Below, piece after piece: positions 5,797 to 7,954 of a stretch of 7,954 bases of DNA. The DNA is taken from assembly GCA_900550635.1 (NCBI GenBank), contig URSZ01000115.1, forward strand, positions 1 to 7,954, read 5' to 3'. The notes under the pieces are model-generated. The model did not search any database, was not told the origin of the DNA, and was given only the letters and a program-made list of their open reading frames with translations. Numbering within the stretch: the stretch's first letter is position 1; each line of letters begins with the position of its first letter. The position numbers were made by a program, and so were the translations under genes. The DNA is from an uncultured Prevotella sp. (GTDB lineage: Bacteria > Bacteroidota > Bacteroidia > Bacteroidales > Bacteroidaceae).

Positions 5797-5842
5797 AAAA
5801 TAGAGTACCCCGCCAACAAAAGTTGGCGGGGTACTCTATTTT
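5797..5842. terminator. Bidirectional rho-independent terminator
   Basis: A perfect 21-bp inverted repeat (5797-5817 and 5822-5842) with an AAAA loop has a GC-rich core (ACCCCGCCAAC and its complement) and A/T outer ends. Each strand therefore ends in a U-rich tract: CTATTTT on plus, and CTATTTTTTG on minus. It lies 23 bases after the DUF5606 stop and 43 bases beyond the tyrA stop, so it can end both convergent transcripts. Confidence 0.92.
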
Positions 5843-5885
5843 AAAGCCGTGCAAGCCTGCAATGCCTTGCCTGCAGCGCAGCCGT

Positions 5886-6659
5886 TCACTGCAAATGCTT
5901 GCGTATCTTGGCCAGGTAATCCGAAAAAGCCTGTTCGTCCTTACGGTCGATTATGCCTATCAGTTCTTTCAGTTCGGTCCGTATCTTCGACACTTGTCCC
6001 GAAGTGCGCGGATTGAAAAGCACCTCGCGCAGCAGCGTCTCATCCTCGCCCAGCACGCCTTTGGCTATCGACATGTGGCGTTTGAAAGTCGTTCCGGGCG
6101 CGTCCTGGTGTTTCATTACGGCGGCGAAAACGAACGTCGATACAAAGGGTATGCTCAGCGAGTAAGCCACCGTCTCGTCGTGCTCGTCGAACGTGTACTC
6201 GTGCACATGCAGCCCCAGGCGCGAGTAGAGGTCCTTGAAGAAAATGCGCCCCATGTAATCTCCCTCGCTTATTATCACTGCATTCTCGGAACTCAGCGAC
6301 CCGAGGTTGGCAAACGTGGGCCCGAACATCGGGTGGGTAGATACGTAACGGAAGCCGCAGCCGTCGTAAAACTCCTTCATCCCCGTCTTTACCGACGCTA
6401 TGTCGCTAAGAATGCACCCGGCGGGCAAATGCGGGATAACTTTTCCGAAAGCGTCGAGCGTGTATTTCAGCGTCACGGCGTTTATTACAAGTTCGGGGCC
6501 GAAGCCGTCCACCTCGTCAAGCGATGTGAAGCGTTGCGTATTGTACATAAAGCGCAACCGCTTGGGGTCGGTGTCGTACACGGCCGTCTCGTGCTCGAAG
6601 CTGAGCAGGTCGACGAAAAACGCGCCCATCTTGCCTGCGCCTAAAATAAGTATTTTCAT
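5886..6659 (-). CDS. tyrA: Prephenate dehydrogenase, TyrA family
   Basis: TyrA oxidatively decarboxylates prephenate to 4-hydroxyphenylpyruvate, the tyrosine precursor, using NAD(P). The 257-residue protein has an N-terminal Rossmann motif GAGKMG (7-12) with an acidic end of strand 2 at YDTD (28-31), which suggests preference for NAD. DIASVK (86-91) and HPMFGP (109-114) are family motifs; the His of the latter is the catalytic residue in studied TyrA enzymes. The helical dimerisation domain follows, including DEHDETVAYSLSIPF (158-172). There is no fused chorismate mutase or ACT domain, so feedback control would act elsewhere. The mutase activity is supplied by the upstream DAHP synthase fusion, 41 bases away in the same direction. 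It is the last gene of the operon, ending at the bidirectional terminator. Confidence 0.93.
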   Translation of the reverse strand: MKILILGAGKMGAFFVDLLSFEHETAVYDTDPKRLRFMYNTQRFTSLDEVDGFGPELVINAVTLKYTLDAFGKVIPHLPAGCILSDIASVKTGMKEFYDGCGFRYVSTHPMFGPTFANLGSLSSENAVIISEGDYMGRIFFKDLYSRLGLHVHEYTFDEHDETVAYSLSIPFVSTFVFAAVMKHQDAPGTTFKRHMSIAKGVLGEDETLLREVLFNPRTSGQVSKIRTELKELIGIIDRKDEQAFSDYLAKIRKHLQ

Positions 6660-6700
6660 TTTCCTATCCGTTCTGCCGGAACGTCCCAGTATACGTCCCG

Positions 6701-7768
6701 TTATTTGTTTATCACTTCAAGCTGCTGGCGGACGCTTTCTTCGTGGATACGTTCAAAAATCGTCCTTACGAACTCGTCGCTCATGCCGCAAAGCACACCT
6801 TGCGCACCGCGCTTGTCGAGTATTTCATTATAGCGCGTGGCCTGCACGACAGTCATGTTGTGCTCACGCTTGTAAGTTGCTATCTCGCGACTTATGCGCA
6901 TTCTTTTTGCCAGTATGTCGAGAAGCGAGTTGTCGCACTCGTCAATCTGCGAGCGCAATGCCTCGATGCTCTCGGTCGAAGATATAATGTTGCGTATAAC
7001 CAGGCGGTCGATGATGAAATCGAGCACATCGGGCGTAACCTGTTGCTTTGCGTCGCTCCATGCGTTGTCGGGTGAGCAATGGCTTTCGATGATGAGCCCG
7101 TCAAAGCCGAGGTCCATGGCCTGCTGGCACAGCGGCGCGATAAGTTCGCGGCGTCCGCCTATGTGGCTCGGGTCGCAGATTACGGGAAGATTGGGAATGC
7201 GGCGGTGAAGCTCGATAGGAATATGCCACATAGGCAGGTTGCGGTAAAGTTTCTTGTCATAAGTGGAGAAACCGCGGTGAATGGCAGCTATGCGCTTTAT
7301 TCCCGCTCCGTTTATGCGCTCAATGGCGCCAATCCAAAGTTCAAGGTCGGGATTTACCGGGTTTTTGATTAGCACAGGAACGTCAGCGCCTTTGAGAGCG
7401 TCGGCTATTTCCTGCATTGCAAAGGGATTGGCCGAAGTGCGTGCGCCTATCCACAAAATATCTATGCCCGCATTGAGCGCAGCTTCCACGTGCTTGGTGT
7501 TTGCAACCTCAGTGGCCACAAGCATGCCCAGTTCTTTTTTCACACGCTGCATCCACGGCAGCCCCTGCTCGCCTATTCCTTCGAAGCCTCCCGGTTTGGT
7601 GCGTGGCTTCCATATTCCGGCGCGGAATATCTTTATTCCTTTTTCGCTAAGCTGCTTTGCAGTATTGAACACTTGCTCTTCTGTCTCTGCGCTGCAGGGA
7701 CCGGCAATTATCAACGGGCGTTTTTCTTCAACACCCGGCAGGTTCAGTTTCTGTAATTCCAGTTCCAT
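6701..7768 (-). CDS. Bifunctional 3-deoxy-7-phosphoheptulonate synthase / chorismate mutase type II
   Basis: One 355-residue chain combines the first shikimate-pathway enzyme with chorismate mutase. The DAHP synthase barrel (about 15-260) condenses phosphoenolpyruvate and erythrose 4-phosphate. It shows IIAGPCSAE (20-28; metal ligand C25), GIWKPRTKPGGFEG (51-64), the KNPVNP phosphate region (135-140), CDPSHIGGRR (198-207) and ESH (228-230). It is of the compact type I-beta class, without an N-terminal ferredoxin-like regulatory domain. The C-terminal AroQ-fold chorismate mutase (about 265-350) has LRSQIDECDNSLLDILAKRM (271-290; R272, D276, R289), YK (299-300), and R312 near the third active-site helix. 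In the studied Prevotella nigrescens homologue the mutase domain also makes the synthase sensitive to prephenate, so the same feedback is likely here. Gene names aroF and aroG are both used for such fusions. It starts 12 bases after the aminotransferase stop. Confidence 0.95.
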   Translation of the reverse strand: MELELQKLNLPGVEEKRPLIIAGPCSAETEEQVFNTAKQLSEKGIKIFRAGIWKPRTKPGGFEGIGEQGLPWMQRVKKELGMLVATEVANTKHVEAALNAGIDILWIGARTSANPFAMQEIADALKGADVPVLIKNPVNPDLELWIGAIERINGAGIKRIAAIHRGFSTYDKKLYRNLPMWHIPIELHRRIPNLPVICDPSHIGGRRELIAPLCQQAMDLGFDGLIIESHCSPDNAWSDAKQQVTPDVLDFIIDRLVIRNIISSTESIEALRSQIDECDNSLLDILAKRMRISREIATYKREHNMTVVQATRYNEILDKRGAQGVLCGMSDEFVRTIFERIHEESVRQQLEVINK

Positions 7769-7780
7769 TTTGTTTCTTAT

Positions 7781-7954
7781 TTATAGTTTTATTTCCTTTA
7801 TCCGTTTTAATGCTTCGGCCATCTTTTCTTCTTTGGCGCAAAGCGATATTCTGACGTATCTTTCGCCGTTCGACCCGAAAATGAACCCGGGTGTTATAAA
7901 TACACGTGCTTCGTGCAGCACTCGTTCGGTAAGTTCCTCGGCATTGCCATACTT
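7781..7954 (-). CDS. Pyridoxal phosphate-dependent aminotransferase, class I/II (C-terminal fragment, gene continues past right edge)
   Basis: The last 57 codons of a minus-strand gene are visible, ending in TAA at 7781-7783. The sequence VFITPGFIFGSNGERYVRIS (residues 18-37 of the fragment) is typical of the C-terminal small domain of fold type I aminotransferases. The Arg of YVRIS aligns with the residue that holds the substrate alpha-carboxylate (Arg386 in aspartate aminotransferase). Directly upstream of the DAHP synthase/chorismate mutase gene, and in an operon ending in tyrA, it probably transaminates an aromatic keto acid or prephenate. From this order in other Bacteroidales I would expect pheA (prephenate dehydratase) upstream, outside the window. 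Substrate cannot be decided from the fragment. Confidence 0.85.
   Translation of the reverse strand, partial: KYGNAEELTERVLHEARVFITPGFIFGSNGERYVRISLCAKEEKMAEALKRIKEIKL

Overview
The window looks like two unrelated pieces of DNA joined inside one gene. From about base 1740 to the right end the sequence is typical of the Bacteroidota, order Bacteroidales. One promoter matches the TTTG-N19-TAnnTTTG consensus of that phylum exactly, most genes lack a Shine-Dalgarno sequence, ATA is the favoured Ile codon, and a DUF5606-type protein and a DAHP synthase fused to chorismate mutase are both present. From base 1 to about 1735 the character changes. Ile is mostly ATC, the one gene start has a strong purine-rich ribosome binding site, and the spacer carries short repeats that I associate from memory with gut Actinomycetota of the Coriobacteriia (Collinsella or Olsenella type). 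The joint falls inside comF, whose last ~43 codons do not look like ComF.

Layout: (1) 1-1291, minus strand: an AAA-type ATPase with a C-terminal DUF4143 domain, running off the left edge. (2) 1292-1603: no gene, but a promoter, three copies of a 33-bp repeat, a REP-like palindromic element and a strong terminator. (3) 1604-3724, minus strand: a tightly packed prmC-recX-comF operon (release-factor methyltransferase, RecA modulator, phosphoribosyltransferase-like protein). recX starts within a few bases of the prmC stop, and comF begins with TTG overlapping the recX stop. (4) 3770-4816, plus strand: ribD, the bifunctional riboflavin deaminase/reductase, divergent from prmC. (5) 4817-5326: about 510 bases without a recognisable gene, holding an AT-rich 21-bp-periodic dyad repeat and the promoter of the next gene. 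(6) 5327-5773, plus strand: a small DUF5606-family protein. (7) A perfect 21-bp hairpin that can terminate transcription from both sides. (8) 5886-7954, minus strand: the end of an aromatic amino acid operon, reading aminotransferase (partial), DAHP synthase/chorismate mutase, then prephenate dehydrogenase.

Functionally the right part is housekeeping: translation termination, recombination control, riboflavin synthesis, and the chorismate-to-tyrosine/phenylalanine branch. DAHP synthase opens the shikimate pathway, its fused mutase makes prephenate, TyrA converts that to 4-hydroxyphenylpyruvate, and the aminotransferase probably completes amino acid synthesis. I found no CRISPR array, tRNA, rRNA or convincing new multi-gene system. 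The points most worth checking are the cross-phylum joint in comF, the 33-bp repeat array in front of the ATPase gene, and the 21-bp repeat after ribD.
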